NCBI GenBank assembly: GCA_023362775.1
Contig: JALMGJ010000004.1
Location: 57,465,298 to 57,529,297 of the forward strand
Direction of reading: 5' to 3'
Length of the DNA stretch: 64,000 nucleotides
DNA from: Charina bottae
Taxonomy: Eukaryota > Chordata > Lepidosauria > Squamata > Charinaidae
Part shown: positions 1 through 11,700 of the stretch, piece after piece
How positions within the stretch are numbered: position 1 is the stretch's first letter
Layout: each line of letters opens with the position of its first letter
Translations under genes and position numbers: made by a program
The notes under the pieces: model-generated
Databases searched by the model: none
What the model saw: only the letters and a program-made list of their open reading frames with translations
Told to the model about the DNA's origin: nothing

Positions 1-777
1 GCAAGGGCTGCTGAACTGCCAGCACAACTATTTATTGCTATTTCATATATGTCACTGCCCTGCTGCCAGTGGCATGTGCAGCCATCAGTCAAACAGAACT
101 ACCCACACGTTTGATTTATTGTGGCTGAAGCAAATCTGTTTGTGGACTCCTATAACATAAAACATTCTTCAGGAGATTAATTCTCTGATTTGCATGCAGC
201 TCCTGGGCACCATGTTATTATTTCCTCCAGCTACACATTCTGAAGTGTAACAAGAGTAGCTTGCTTGCTCATTTATTTATTTATTTACTTATCTATCTAT
301 TTTACATGCAGTTATTTTATGCTGGGGCCATGCTGATTTGTTTGTTGGGCATTTGCATTAGCATTTCAAAATCTTCCTCCCCCTGCTCAGTTGTGCCTAT
401 GCAAAATTGGGGAAAGGTTAAACAATTGAACCTTAAAAGCAGCCCATTTCTAATAGGCTCTTGCCACCCCTGGGGACTGCATTGAGAAACCACATGCCTC
501 TGCTTTTGGCAGAGGGCCCTACCTAGACACATTGCACTGGACCTTAGAACATGACACTGAGTTTGTTCATTTTATATTCTATGAAGGAGATCCAGTAGGA
601 GGATAAATACTTACAAAAATGGTTGTCCGAAAGGAGGAAAACAATGTTGCTAACTTAGTGTTATGCCAGCTCAATCAATGGAGCTAAGAATATTCCTGTG
701 TTTACTGAGACTTCCCTGATGGAAATCTTTATTTTTATTTTAAGATAGCTAACTTAATCTACCCTTTGTAAATGCAT
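1..777. other. No gene seen; short ATTT/ATCT simple repeat
   Basis: I find no coding signal. The reading frames here are short and of low complexity. A short ATTT then ATCT tract lies at about 269-306. The rest is ordinary AT-rich sequence that I cannot assign to a family. Confidence 0.5.
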
Positions 778-785
778 AACCTGCT

Positions 786-2276
786 GCTAGCTGAGAAGGT
801 AGCCAAACAAGAGTCCTAAAGACTAACTTCAAGAGAGACGACGGTATCCCAGCTGAACTGTTTAAAATCTTGCAAGATGATGCTGTCAAGGTGATGCATG
901 CCATATGCCAGCAAATTTGGAAAACACAAGAATGGCCATCAGATTGGAAAAAAACAACTTATATCCCCATACCAAAAAAGGGAAACACTAAAGAATGTTC
1001 AAACTATCGAACAGTGGCACTTATTTCACATGCCAGTAAGGTAATGCTCAAGATCTTGCAAGGTAGACTCCAGCAATTCATGGAGCGAGAATTGCCAGAT
1101 GTACAAGCTGGGTTTAGAAAAGGCAGAGGAACTAGAGACCAAATTGCCAATATCCGCTGGATAATGGAGAAAGCCAGGGAGTTTCAGAAAAACATATATT
1201 TTTGTTTTATTTACTATTCTAAAGCCTTTGACTGTGTGGATCATAACAAATTGTGGCAAGTTCTTGGTGGTATGGGGATACCAAGTCATCTTGTCTGCCT
1301 CCTGAGGAATCTGTATAACAACCAAGTAGCAATGGTAAGAACAGACCACGGAACAACGGACTGGTTTAAGATTGGGCAAGGAGTACGGCATGGTTGTATA
1401 CTCTCACCCTACCTATTCAACTTGTACGCAGAACACATCATGCGACATGCTGGGCTTGAGGAATCCAAGGCTGGAGTTAAAATCGCTGGAAGAAACATTA
1501 ACAATCTCAGATATGCATATAATACCCCTTTGATGGCTGAAAGTGAGGAGGAGCTGAGGAAGGTGAAAGAAGCAAGTGCAAAAGCTGGGTTGCAGTTAAA
1601 CCTAAAAAACCCCAAGATTATGGCAACCAGCTTGATTAATAACTGGCAAATAGATGGAGAAAAAGTGGAGGCAGTTGACAGACTTCGTATTTCTAGGCAC
1701 AAAGATTACTGCAGACGCTGACTGCAGCCAGGAAATCAGAAGATGTCTACTTCTTGGGAGGAGAGCAATGACAAATCTTGATAAAATAGTTAAGAGCAGA
1801 GACATCACACTGTCAACAAAGGTCTGCATAGTTAAAGCAATGGTATTCCCCGTAGTAACCTATGGCTGCGAGAGCTGGACCATAAGGAAGGCTGAGCAAA
1901 GGAAGATAGATGGTTTTGAACTGTGGTGTTGGAGGAAAATTCTGAGAGTACCTTGGACTGCAAGAAGATCAAACCAGTCCATACTCCAGGAAATAAAGCC
2001 AGACTGCTCACTTGAGGGAATGATATTAAAGGCAAAACTGAAGTACTTTGGCCACATAATGAGAAGACAAGATATCCTGGAGAAGAAGCTGATGCTGGGG
2101 AAAGTGGAAGGCAAAAGGAAGAGGGGCCAACCAAGGGCAAGATGGATGGATGATATTCTGGAGGTTACGGACTCGACCGTGGGGGAGCTGGGGATGGCGA
2201 CGGCCGACAGGAAGCTCTGGCGTGGGCTGGTCCATGAAGTCACAAAGAGTCAGAAGTGACTGAACGATTAAACAAC
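786..2276 (+). mobile_element. Bov-B/RTE LINE, 5'-truncated
   Basis: This is a truncated RTE-type LINE in plus orientation. It ends in the ACTGAACGATTAAACAACAAC tail class typical of Bov-B. The 8-mer AACCTGCT occurs just before it (778-785) and just after it (2277-2284) and is my best candidate for a target-site duplication. The left boundary rests on that duplication, because I can only follow the reverse transcriptase reading from about 820. Its last 170 bases match the short fragment at 16793-16977 much better than the Bov-B at 55.4 kb, so the window holds two RTE lineages. The copy is dead (see the coding remnant). Confidence 0.85.
834..2262 (+). pseudogene. Bov-B reverse transcriptase remnant, frameshifted
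   Basis: The reading opens with the RTE fingers motif DGIPAELFK near 836 and continues through IPIPKKGN, CSNYRTVALIS, QAGFRKGRGTRDQIANIRW and QGVRHGCILSPYLFNLYAE. A one-base insertion near 1680 shifts the frame, after which the C-terminal part (FVFLGTKITADADC, YGCESWTIRKAE, WCWRKILRVPWTARRSNQSI, KYFGHIMRRQD) runs to the stop near 2257. The palm is destroyed: the first catalytic Asp (usually FIDY) is Tyr at 1212-1214, and the YADD box reads YAYN at 1512-1523. All three metal-binding Asp residues are therefore gone, so the enzyme cannot work. The endonuclease domain is absent through 5' truncation. Confidence 0.9.
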
Positions 2277-2284
2277 AACCTGCT

Positions 2285-3980
2285 TTCAAAAGCAATTTGA
2301 AATCCAGTTTTTGCAAATGAACCAAATGATTTGATACTAGCAGCAAATCTTGTTTTTTTTTTTTTTTAAATCAGGGAATAAGATTAAAGCATAGAATCAG
2401 CTTGTCATTGATTATATAAATTGTTAGGGGATATATATTTTTATTTTTATTTTATACTTACTAATGTTTTAGGTTCACACTACCTAGGTAACAAATGTAT
2501 TAATATAGTAATAGCAGAGTAAATGCTATATTATTATGTGATATATTTTATCAGTTGGTAGTATATTATTGTATTTCTTTGTTTTACTTTGTTTTTGTCC
2601 CTTTAAATTTTGCTGGTCATTGACCGAATAAATATTATTGATTGATTGATATAGCTAGTACAGACTAATTGACATTGTTTTGACTATACTAATATTTTGC
2701 TGTATAACTAAGATAATTTAACCTAGGTTTCAGCTTATCTACATATGAATCCATTAGATTACTTTCAAACTACAGATATGTAGAAGGCTGATCAATTTTC
2801 ACCTTCAGCATTTAAATCTAAGTGTTTGCCTATTAGTATATATTTTTATACATTGAATTGCCAACACATGGCTGTAGATGCATGAATTCAACTTTAAGTG
2901 TAGCAAAAAAGTGTCACAATATATATTTCTGGACTTAGAAAAATGGTTTTGCTCCTTAGGTTAAATTTGTAGATTAAAAACTGAAAGCACCCTTTTCAGT
3001 TTGCGATTTGGCAGTACATAATTTTTAAAAGAGGCTTAAAATATAAAGCATACTTTAGCAGCATGAAAGTTTTAACTACCAGAAAACAAATAATCAAAAG
3101 GCAGGGGCAGAGGGGAGAGAACCATTTGGAACCTAGTGCTTACAGTATTGGGATGACAGCACTGAAATTGAACAGAGCTTTCGCGGTTGGCTGCATTGTC
3201 TCGTGTTTGCCATTTTTCTTCCCATTAATGTAGTGCAGTTGGGTTTAGTGTTAGCTGACGACCAGAGGTTACCACTGAAAAGTAGGTATTGAACAGGTTG
3301 ATTGATGAGGGTGCAGTCACTCACCTGACATACACTGTGCTTCATTTCCTCAGAGTTCAGAGCAGGTAAATTACTCAGAGCTTCAAACCTAAAAGCTCTT
3401 AAAATGCCTTGTTTAGTAGTATGTTTGAAGAAGGAATCATTAATCATTTTCATGTTTTTATCAACACGATTAATTAAATGCCCCCTGAGATTACTTGCCT
3501 GCTTGTAGCCAGTCTATCTTTAGAAAATAAATGGCCAGGCCTAAGGTTTATCTTCTGTTTCTGTAGTGTTTCACTTGACTCTTTCATCCAATTAACAAGT
3601 TGAATTGATTTCTCTAAAGATAAAAATAGCCAACATGAGCTTTCTAATTGCTTAGCATCTGGTTATTTTAGGATCATTTGTCATTCTTGCTCCAGCATTT
3701 GTATCCACTGACCTCCTTTTGGCATTGTTTGAAAACTAGTGCTGTAGACTAGAAACCAACAATGGATTCATTACTTGGTTTTCTTTGAGAATGTAATCCT
3801 TCCTACTCAGCACACATTACCTTAGATACTTCCCTGATATGTGACAGCCTCAGTGGGGGCTTGGTATATATAGCAAGCATATTGCCAAAAGCATTTTGTA
3901 TTGGAGAATATAATAGCAGATTTATAAACATAACACTTGATTCCTATAGAAGCTATAGCATTCTTTGGAAGCTGATGTAT
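2285..3980. other. No gene seen; one LINE-tail-like site
   Basis: AT-rich sequence without a supported gene. The only recognisable item is the tail-like sequence at 2611-2651. A minus-strand frame at 3133-3453 has no recognisable domain and is probably chance. Confidence 0.45.
2611..2651 (+). repeat. CR1-like LINE 3' end with ATTG repeats
   Basis: The stretch reads TGCTGGTCATTGACCGAATAAA and then (ATTG)n. This is the shape of a CR1-type LINE 3' end, where a short conserved terminus is followed by a tandem tetramer. I cannot follow coding sequence upstream, so it may be a very short 5'-truncated copy or an old decayed one. Confidence 0.45.
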
Positions 3981-3984
3981 ACTG

Positions 3985-5760
3985 CGCTGGAAAGAGCATT
4001 ACTACAATCTCCTTAATCGTCACTCTACTGTGGCTGATGAAGTCTTCTTGCAAATCCCGCAAAAACAAATAAGAAATGAGCTTGCAGTACCTCCTAGTTT
4101 GGAGGAAGTCAGTAAAGCCACTAAACAAATGAAAAATAACAAAGCTAGTGGACCTGATGGGATTCCTGCTGAAGTCTTTAAAGAAGGCGGGCCTGAACTT
4201 ACACAACAACTTCATAAGCTCATCGAAAAAATCTGGATGAGGGAGGAGATTCCAGCAGACTTTAGGGATGCCATAATTATCACTCTCCTTAAAAAGGGTG
4301 CTAGAACAGACTGTGGAAACTATCGAGGCATCTCCCTTCTAGCCACAGCAGGCAAAATCCTCGCAAGGATCCTCGCAAACCGTCTCCTATCTGTATCAGA
4401 AGACATCCTCCCTGAAACGCAAAATGGCTTCCGCCCTTCCAGGGGAACGGTGGATATGATCATCGCTATGATTCTGCACCTTGTTGAAGAGAAACTTCCT
4501 ACTGGTGTAGAAATCATATATCGAACAGATGGAAAGCTTTTTAATCTTAGTAGGCTGAAAGCAAAAAATAAGGTAATTACAACTTCTGTTATAGAACTTC
4601 AATATGCTGATGATAACGTAGTCTGTGCACACTCCGAGGAAGATCTTCAAACTATCCTAAACATCTTTGCAGAAGCATATGAAAAGCTCGGCCTCTCGAT
4701 TAACATTAAAAAAAACAAAGTGCTTTACCAGCAAGTTTGAACCAATCCCTCTGCAGCGCCATCAATCCAGCTTAAAGGTGTGTCACTAGAAAATGTCGAC
4801 CACTTTTCTTATCTCGGCAGCCATCTATCTACAAAAGCCAACATCGATGCTGAAATTCAGCATCGCCTGAGCTCTGCGAGTGTAGCTTTCTCCTGAATGA
4901 AGTGTAGAGTGTTTGAGGATTGGGACATTTGCAGGGAGACCAAAATGCTTGTTTACAAAGCCATTGTACTACCAACCCTTCTGTACGCCTGTGAAACATG
5001 GACCCTCTACAAACGCCACCTCCAACTTCTTGAAAGATTCCATTAACGCTGCCTCCGAAAAATTCTGCAAATTACTTGGGAAGATAGGCGGACTAATGTT
5101 AGCGTATTAGAATAAGTGAAAAGCACCAGCATTGAAACAATGATCATCCAACATCAACTTCGCTGGACCGGTCATGTTGTTCGAATGCCTGACCATCGTC
5201 TTCCAAAGCAGCTACTTTACTCCCAACTTAAGAATGGAAAACGGAATATTGGTGGACAGCAAAAGAGATTCAAAGATACTCTCAAAGCTAATTTAAAAAA
5301 ATGTAATATCAGCATTGAGAACTGGGAAGCCCTAACTCATGAGCGTTTCAATTGGAGGTTATCCTTTATTAATGGCGCTATGGACTTTGAAGAAGCACGA
5401 GTACAGGGCGAAAGGGAGAAAAGAGCTAAAAGGAAGGCACGTCAGGCAAACCCTCATCATGACCGTCTCCCACCCGGAAACCTATGCTCTCACTGTGGGA
5501 GGTTGTGCGGATCCAGAATTGGCCTTTATAGCCACTTACGGATCCACTGTTAAAATTTTACCTTTGGAAGACAATCTTACTCGGCTACGAGTGATCGCCA
5601 ATGGTATACATTTCTTGTTTATGTTGTGTATTCCATTTGTGTGTGTTTGCTGTTGTTTTACTTCCTCAGACTCATATCACCATTTTAAGAATAGCTACTT
5701 AGCCTAAGGAGCATTTTGGTGCCCTGCTGTAAGGGCACTGCATTTTGGAGGAATTAGAGG
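3985..5760 (+). mobile_element. Non-LTR retrotransposon with C-terminal zinc finger
   Basis: A second, unrelated LINE in plus orientation. The translation starts inside the endonuclease-to-RT linker (EHYYNLLNRHSTVADE) and runs to a C2H2 finger followed by a stop. The copy is 5'-truncated and carries an internal deletion. The 3' end is uncertain; I place it where the sequence stops resembling a LINE 3' region (GATAAATACTAATAAATG near 5780). A C-terminal CX2CX12HX3H finger is known from Ingi-group elements and also occurs in other animal LINE groups, so I leave the clade open between Ingi/Vingi-like and RTE-like. Confidence 0.75.
4030..5553 (+). pseudogene. Reverse transcriptase with C2H2 finger, four stops
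   Basis: One frame runs all the way from 4030 to 5553. RT motifs in order are KASGPDGIPAEVFK, GNYRGISLLATAGKI and ILPETQNGFRPSRGT, then an in-frame jump near 4500-4590 to YADD (4603-4614, intact), LGLSINIKKNK, YLGSHLSTKANID, LPTLLYACETWT, LRWTGHVVRMPD and finally CSHCGRLCGSRIGLYSHLRIH (finger at about 5485-5550). The jump removes the middle of the RT, including the first catalytic Asp. Four stops interrupt the frame at 4738, 4894, 5044 and 5113. Their contexts fit two CGA-to-TGA and two CAA-to-TAA changes, all C-to-T. No frameshift is needed. The copy is inactive, but its coding text is well preserved. Confidence 0.85.
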
Positions 5761-5763
5761 TAA

Positions 5764-6410
5764 TTTGTATTTGCCCGATAAATACTAATAAATGTCACCT
5801 GGAAACTATAAGTGCCTCTGAAGCATATTTAAAAAATTATGGTGCTCAATCTTCATTTTGAAATGTCCACCTTCTGACTAAGTATTCTTCTCCCACTATT
5901 ATATTCCTAATGATTATCAAACCCATCAGTCTAGCAAATCACTAGATTTTAGTTTATTGTTTCCAGAAGGAAAAAAAATGCTAACAAAACTTATTTCTTA
6001 AGCACATTGAAATACTGGTAATATCATATATACCTTATCTATTTTACTGGACATTAGAAAGTCTCAATTGATTAAAGACATAGTAGGCACTAGAGATTAA
6101 TACCTGTGGGCCCATATGGTGATGACCACAATGTATGGAAGACTACAACTTAGAATGGCTATGAAAAGTTGTTTTATATGTGTACGAAGACTATACCTCT
6201 GCCTGGTGAATGGAATAATGTCATCTTTGCTCTATACAAAGGCAAAGATGAAAGAGTAAATGCAAAAACTACATGGGGATACGTTTATTAATTGTTCCTG
6301 GGAGAGTATTTTGTGGAATATTGATTAAAAGTGTATAAGAAGTGACAATGGTTACAAAACAGGAAGTAAAATGTAGCTTTATGGGTGGCAGGGAGTGTGC
6401 AGAACGTATA
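5764..6410. other. No feature recognised
   Basis: AT-rich intergenic sequence between a LINE and a SINE. I see no domain, tail or inverted repeat that I can support. Confidence 0.4.
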
Positions 6411-6660
6411 GGAGCCAGTGTGGTCTAGTGGTTAAGGCAACAGGCTAGAAACCAGGAGACTGAGAGTTCTAGTCCCACCTTAGGCATGAAAGCCAGCTGG
6501 GTGACCTTGGGCCAGTCCCTCTTTCTCAGCCCAACTCACCTCACAGGGTTGTTGTTGTGGGGAAAAGAGGAGGAGGAGGAAGGAGTATTAGGTATGTTCG
6601 CAGCCTTGAGTTATTTATAAAAATAATAAAGGCAGGATAGAAAATAAATAAATAAAAAAT
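6411..6660 (+). mobile_element. Sauria-type SINE, long-tail form
   Basis: A tRNA-derived SINE. A promoter A-box-like TGGTCTAGTGG is at 6421-6431 and a B-box-like GTTCTAGTCCC at about 6466-6476. The body (GGCATGAAAGCCAGCTGG, then GACCTTGGGCCAGTC) is shared with the copies at 20.9 and 53.6 kb. The 3' part reads CACCTCACAGGGTTGTTG, then GAGTTATTTATAAAAATAATAAAGG, ending in AAATA repeats. This tail differs from that of the copies at 19.7 and 21.3 kb. Confidence 0.9.
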
Positions 6661-7000
6661 TCTGCTCAACGGATCACTTAGCAATGTATGAATATGAGTA
6701 ATAAAATATATTGTATGTTTTTGTGTTAAAGTGTATAATCAGTGGCATCTGCAGGGTCTTGTTGTTTTTGTCAGAATTATGAAAGCAGCAATGCAGCATC
6801 ATGCTGCAAGTCCACCTGATCTGTGTGCATCACAGTGCACATAGAAAAGGGGCAGGGCTTGCACTGCAACACTTCCTGCATCACTCTGACCACCATGCCC
6901 CCCACAGGGATGCTGCTTCATATAATAAACCAAATAGACTTGCATTATGCAATATTTATAATATGGAATATAATGTAAATTGCTCAACTTGTTGAGAGCA
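6661..7000. other. No feature recognised
   Basis: A short spacer between the SINE and the L2 tail. Two overlapping frames around 6800-6990 on opposite strands have no recognisable domain. Confidence 0.4.
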
Positions 7001-7121
7001 ATTTATTTATTTATTTATTACATTTATATCCCGCCCATCTCCCCCACAAGGAGGGACCCTTGGCAGTTCACAACAAGTTTAAAATCAATTAAAACAATAA
7101 ATATCAATAATAAACAATATA

Positions 7122-7130
7122 AAAATACAT

Positions 7131-7167
<37 letters not shown>

Positions 7168-7195
7168 CACACATACACACACACATATACTATAC
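7122..7195. repeat. (ACATAT)n and (CA)n microsatellite
   Basis: About eight ACATAT units followed by CA-rich units, inside the L2 3' untranslated region. Confidence 0.9.
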
Positions 7196-7255
7196 AATTT
7201 GATCCAAAAGTGGTAGAAATTATTCCACTGGTCGATAAGGCTGATCAGGACATAT

Positions 7256-8090
7256 CTAGGGGGCTAGCCAACCCCAAGACTGGCTATTCCCCTCCCCTCC
7301 CCAAGCCTGATGACATAGCCAGGTCTTCAAGTTTTTGCTAAAGTCCAGGAGAGAGGGGGCCGATCTTATTTCAGGGGGAAGAATATTCCAAGGGGTGGGG
7401 GCTACTGCAGAGAAGGCATGCCTCCTAGACCCTGTCAGGTGGAACTCTCTTGCAGACGGGGTTCGTAGCGTGCCCGCTCTGCAGGACTGGGTGGGATGGG
7501 TTGATTGAATGGGGATGAGCCAGTCATTCAGGTAACCTGGACCCATGCCATGTAGGGCTTTAAAGGTAATAACCAACACCTTGAATTGAATCCAGAAGCA
7601 AACTGGGACCCAATGCAGCTCACGGAGCAAAGGTGTTATGTGTGCCGATCTTGAGGCACCTAAAATGGCCTGTGCGGCCGCATTTTGAACCAGCTGAAGC
7701 TTCCGGATGCTCCTCAAGGGTAGCCCCATGTAGAGCGCATTACAATAGTCTATCTGGGAGATGACCAGGGCATGAGTGACTGTTCGAAGGGCCCCTCGCT
7801 CTAGGAAAGGGCGTAATTGGCGCACAACACAAAGTTGTGCAAAGGCCCTTCTGGCCACGACTGCCACCTGCTCTTCGAGCAGGAGTCGTGAGTCCAAAAG
7901 GACCCCCAGATTACAAACTGGGTCTGTCTGGGGTAGTGCAACCCCATCCAGAACTAAAGATGATAAATTCCTAGATACCGAGGGGCCATTAATCCACAGC
8001 CACTCCGTCTTACCAGGGTTCAGCTGAAGCCTGTTGTTCCCCATCCAGACCCCTACAGCCCCCAGGCACTTGGACAGGGTAGTCAGGGTA
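7256..8090 (-). pseudogene. L2 reverse transcriptase C-terminal region
   Basis: The open frame covers the RT thumb and downstream part of L2: LQLNPGKTEWLW, LGVLLDSRLLLEEQVAVVAR, THALVISQIDYCNALYMGLP, KLQLVQNAAAQAI, LRELHWVPVCFWIQFKVLVI, FKALHGMGPGYL and a terminal LKTWLCHQAW. The YADD palm lies 5' of the truncation and is missing. The frame is open for about 275 codons with no stop, so this copy is fairly young although it is a fragment. The first residues of the open frame (before about 8090) belong to flanking DNA. Confidence 0.85.
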
Positions 8091-8097
8091 GTATGAT

Positions 8098-8615
8098 GGA
8101 TGTACTTATGGCAAAAGCATGAGAATAAAGAGAACACTTATGATTCAACAGGGAATAAAACTATGATGTCTTGTTTGTTTAACAAGATGCAAGGTGAGAA
8201 GTCAAAGAACAGAAAGCAACATATGGACATGGTGGGAAAAAAGGACAGTTTGCATGGAGAGCTTGGAAACCTACAGTGGATCGTGTTGGTATAAGCCAGT
8301 TTTCTTTTAGTATCTCATGTATCTAATTTCTTTGGCTTACTATTTCTCACTGCTTTTCTGAGCTCTGAATAATGATGGAATAGCATGATGGATATGCCTG
8401 CTTTGTATTAAGCAAAATTGTCTCAAGGCAAATGGTTATTAGTGGTTTACTGAACGAACTATTGCTTGCCCATTCTGCAGAAATACAGCAGGAAAGGAGA
8501 TTCTTTGCCTTTCAAAAATGAGCTGCAGAAATCGAGATGCAGGATATGGTAATCAGTGACTTGCCTCTGATGTAATCACTGCATGGGTGTGATTATCCCC
8601 TGTCCAGAGCTAATG
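8098..8615. other. No feature recognised
   Basis: Flanking DNA between the L2 truncation point and a hAT MITE. I see no supported gene. Confidence 0.4.
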
Positions 8616-8623
8616 TACTAGCT

Positions 8624-8771
8624 CAGGTTTCTCAATCTTAGCAACTTTAAGATGTGTGGATTTCAACTCCCAGAATTCCCCAGCCAGCAAGCAAGCAAGC
8701 AAGCAAGCAGGCTGGGAAATTCTGGGAGTTGAAGTCTACACATCTTAAAGTTGCTAAGGTTGAGAAACCTG
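8624..8771. mobile_element. hAT MITE, fold-back type
   Basis: A 148-bp non-autonomous DNA transposon. The ends read CAGGTTTCTCAA... and ...TTGAGAAACCTG and continue as near-perfect inverted arms of about 60 bp (GCAACTTTAAGATGTGTGGA with its complement). The 8-bp target duplication TACTAGCT is perfect at 8616-8623 and 8772-8779, the hAT signature. The loop carries a small GCAA microsatellite (about 8683-8709). It has no coding capacity and would need a hAT transposase supplied in trans. The copy at 38799-39053 belongs to the same family. Confidence 0.95.
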
Positions 8772-8779
8772 TACTAGCT

Positions 8780-11700
8780 GTAGCACTTCTCCCTTTCCAT
8801 TCACTGCCACTTCTCACTGCAGAAAGGGAGATACAAGTTATCTTGTATAAGTAGGAGCTTCTGAAGGTGAATTATTTGGGGTATAATTTGTGTTTTCTTA
8901 TTTTTCAGCCAGAATAATCAAAGAGAATCTATGTATTTGCTAGCCTTGTTACTTATGCTATTCCCTTTTGAAGTATTCAGTATTAGGCAAAGGGCAGAAA
9001 AAGGGAGAATTGCTCAACATTCTTAGAAGATTTGTGTGAAAAGCAACCAAACTACAACTAAAATATAAAATGAAGAATTTAATAACCGAGAATTAGAATC
9101 ATGGTAAATGACAGGTTTCTGAGCTGTTTTTCAAAAGACGTGGTGGAAAGCAAACAGAACCTCCATGCAATAAGGGAGTGCATTCCATTGTTGGGGAAGA
9201 ATGGAGAAAAGGGCTAATTGCCAGATATATAGAGATTGGAAAACAGGAACATCTTTCCAATGGCCTTTCTTTACAGATCTTAAGCAATCAAGTATTCAAG
9301 CCTCAAAGTCTTTGGGGACTTTACAAGTTAAAATCACCACCCTAAATTATGTCCCCCTCCTTCAGAAAAGCATCAAAAACATTTCAATACATTTTGCTGG
9401 CATGATAACAGCTAGAGTTTGGAACAGAAATATTACTAATTTCAAATTATAATTTTTCAGGGTATTTTTGGATTGCACCAGGCACATCAGTGTTCTCTAG
9501 ACTATCTAACGCTGTTGGGAGGCCATGATGAGTGCCTTGAAGAAATGTGGGATGAAATATAATGAAGAAATAAGAAATAATAAACCTCAAACAAACCACT
9601 TTTGACCAGTTTCGTGTCTCCTGCAGTTTTTAAATTGCCATGACCAGTGCCTAAGGGCTGGGGGATAACTAATGAAAATGTCTAAAGAAGAATAAAGATG
9701 ATACCTTTATATCAAGCAGTTTGCTAAGAGAAGACCCACCAACAGCTTATTTCAAAGATAGGGAATGCTGAGAAATCCACAGAGAAGCCAAGACTTTGAA
9801 GCTTTTGAAATATATTTGGGAATAAGCCTCAGGTGTTGCCAATCCTACGATAAATAGTTCACAATAAACTTCTGTAGGTTTTTTTAAATAAGGTAGTTGA
9901 ATCTTAACTATACTTGTACCAGAGAACTAGCAATCTCAATCTGCTGTGAGGGTAAAACCTTAGAGAAAGGTTGCAAATAAATGCAAAGTCTGTTATATTA
10001 AATAATCAATGTTTCTGTGTATTTGATGAAATTGGCTTTCTTCTAAGCACTGATACAGCCAAAGCAGAAACATACTCCTGAAAATGCCAATTACATTTCT
10101 CATTGGGTGTTTTGGATGTGACAAATACTTCATATTAATTAAATTAAATTAAATTCCAAATGTTTGAAATGGCCATGCTGCTTCTAATCCAGTTCCAAGC
10201 ATAGAATCAGCTGTGCCACGGCAGCATTTAAAAATGCCCCAGGTCAGTCTGCAGTTATATTTGTATGATACATACCCATTTGAACTAGTCTGTATGAAAG
10301 ACTTGTTTTCTTTCTTTCTGGCTGGTTGGTCCTCAGAATGCATACTATTTGACTAACAATTATTATACTGAATAAATGTTGGAGGGTGGCTAGGAAGTAC
10401 ATCAACAGTTTCATTTTGTTTTTGTTTTGGTATGTAATTTGTTGGGATATACTGCCAAAGAAGAAGCACATCAAACTAAGAAATATAAATATTAATTTCT
10501 AGGAGTATTAGTAGGTAAGTAGTAAGAATTGAATATTTAAGACTTCAGGAATAAGATTATGGCAGAAGAGTGCTCTGTAATCTAGTAGTTAGGCAATACA
10601 ATTTCTTTGCACAGCACAGCTTATTAACTGAGATGGGACTACTGCTGGATGACATACAGCAGAATGATATGCAGCAATAACTCAAAATATATCTAAAATG
10701 AATGTGTGTGTATATATGTGTGCATGCGCTGCAACCCTGGCTGAAATTATTTTATGATTGAGATAATACTGCAATTTAATTTGATGTTTTCCCTCTTTTC
10801 TACTGTTGTTTTAGTGGAATAATCTTCCCAGTGAAAGTGGGCAGTTCTTTGTTTTGACTTAAATTCAGCAGTTGGACATCTTACATTAATAGCCAATAAC
10901 ACTGTATTTAGAAATCTCTACCAAGGTAATCAAAGCTGAGATGTAGTTGTTCAATCTAAGAAGGTAACCCCTGCACTGGCTTTTTTCTCATCTAAATGGG
11001 TATGCTGGCAAGGTTGCAGTCAATGAAACATCTTTGCATTCAATTATCAGTGAAATAAATCAGCTGCTTTAGTCTAGGGGCTCTTCCCCACACCCACTTT
11101 CCTCCTCAAGATAGTGGGAAAGTGGAAATCACTTTCCACTTTCAGTTGTTGCTCTTACACAACAACAGAGGCAGCAGTTTCTGCTGCTCTTAGTGAAAAA
11201 ATGAAGAATTGTTGGGAAAGTGAACATGGTCCTTTTCACCTTCTCTTCCTCTCTTCTAATCCTCTCGCTCCAGCACAGATCCCTCACTACCTCCTAGCAC
11301 AGGGTTTCCCACAAGGGAAAGGTTCACAAGGGTAGGGGTTACCATGGTGGTAAACTGTGGCTTTCTTTTCTTTTACTTTATTTTTTACAGTTTGAGAACC
11401 AACCAGCATACCTTAAAACATATACAAAATTAAAAAGTGTGCATAAAAATGAGATAAAACTAAGTCAGCCAAAACTGTGAGGGAGGCACCAGTCAGTTTC
11501 TATAGGCTAATGCTACAGATAGAAATTTAGCCACTGCCCTTGATACATCTAAAAATTGGTCACTTAGAATAAAAAGTTATCTCCTTATCAGGAGGGAAAT
11601 TAAAATTCCTAATGGTTGGAGTTATGAATTCTAATCACCGATATGAATATAAGGGACATTTTAATAAGATATGAGATATGGATTCAAATTCTATGGTTGA

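Larger units (their letters stand above)
7001..8097 (-). mobile_element. L2-clade LINE, 5'-truncated
   Basis: An L2-type LINE on the minus strand. Its 3' terminus lies at the left as TTATTTATTTATTTATTA followed by ATATCCCGCCCATCTCCC, the standard L2 3' end that recurs throughout this window. Coding sequence extends to about 8090 and then stops abruptly, the usual 5' truncation. A CATATA/CA microsatellite at about 7122-7195 has expanded within the 3' untranslated part. Confidence 0.9.

Noticed and set aside
6411..6480. A true tRNA gene at the SINE head
   Set aside because: The A-box-like and B-box-like blocks are present but the cloverleaf cannot be completed, and the same head recurs in several SINE copies.
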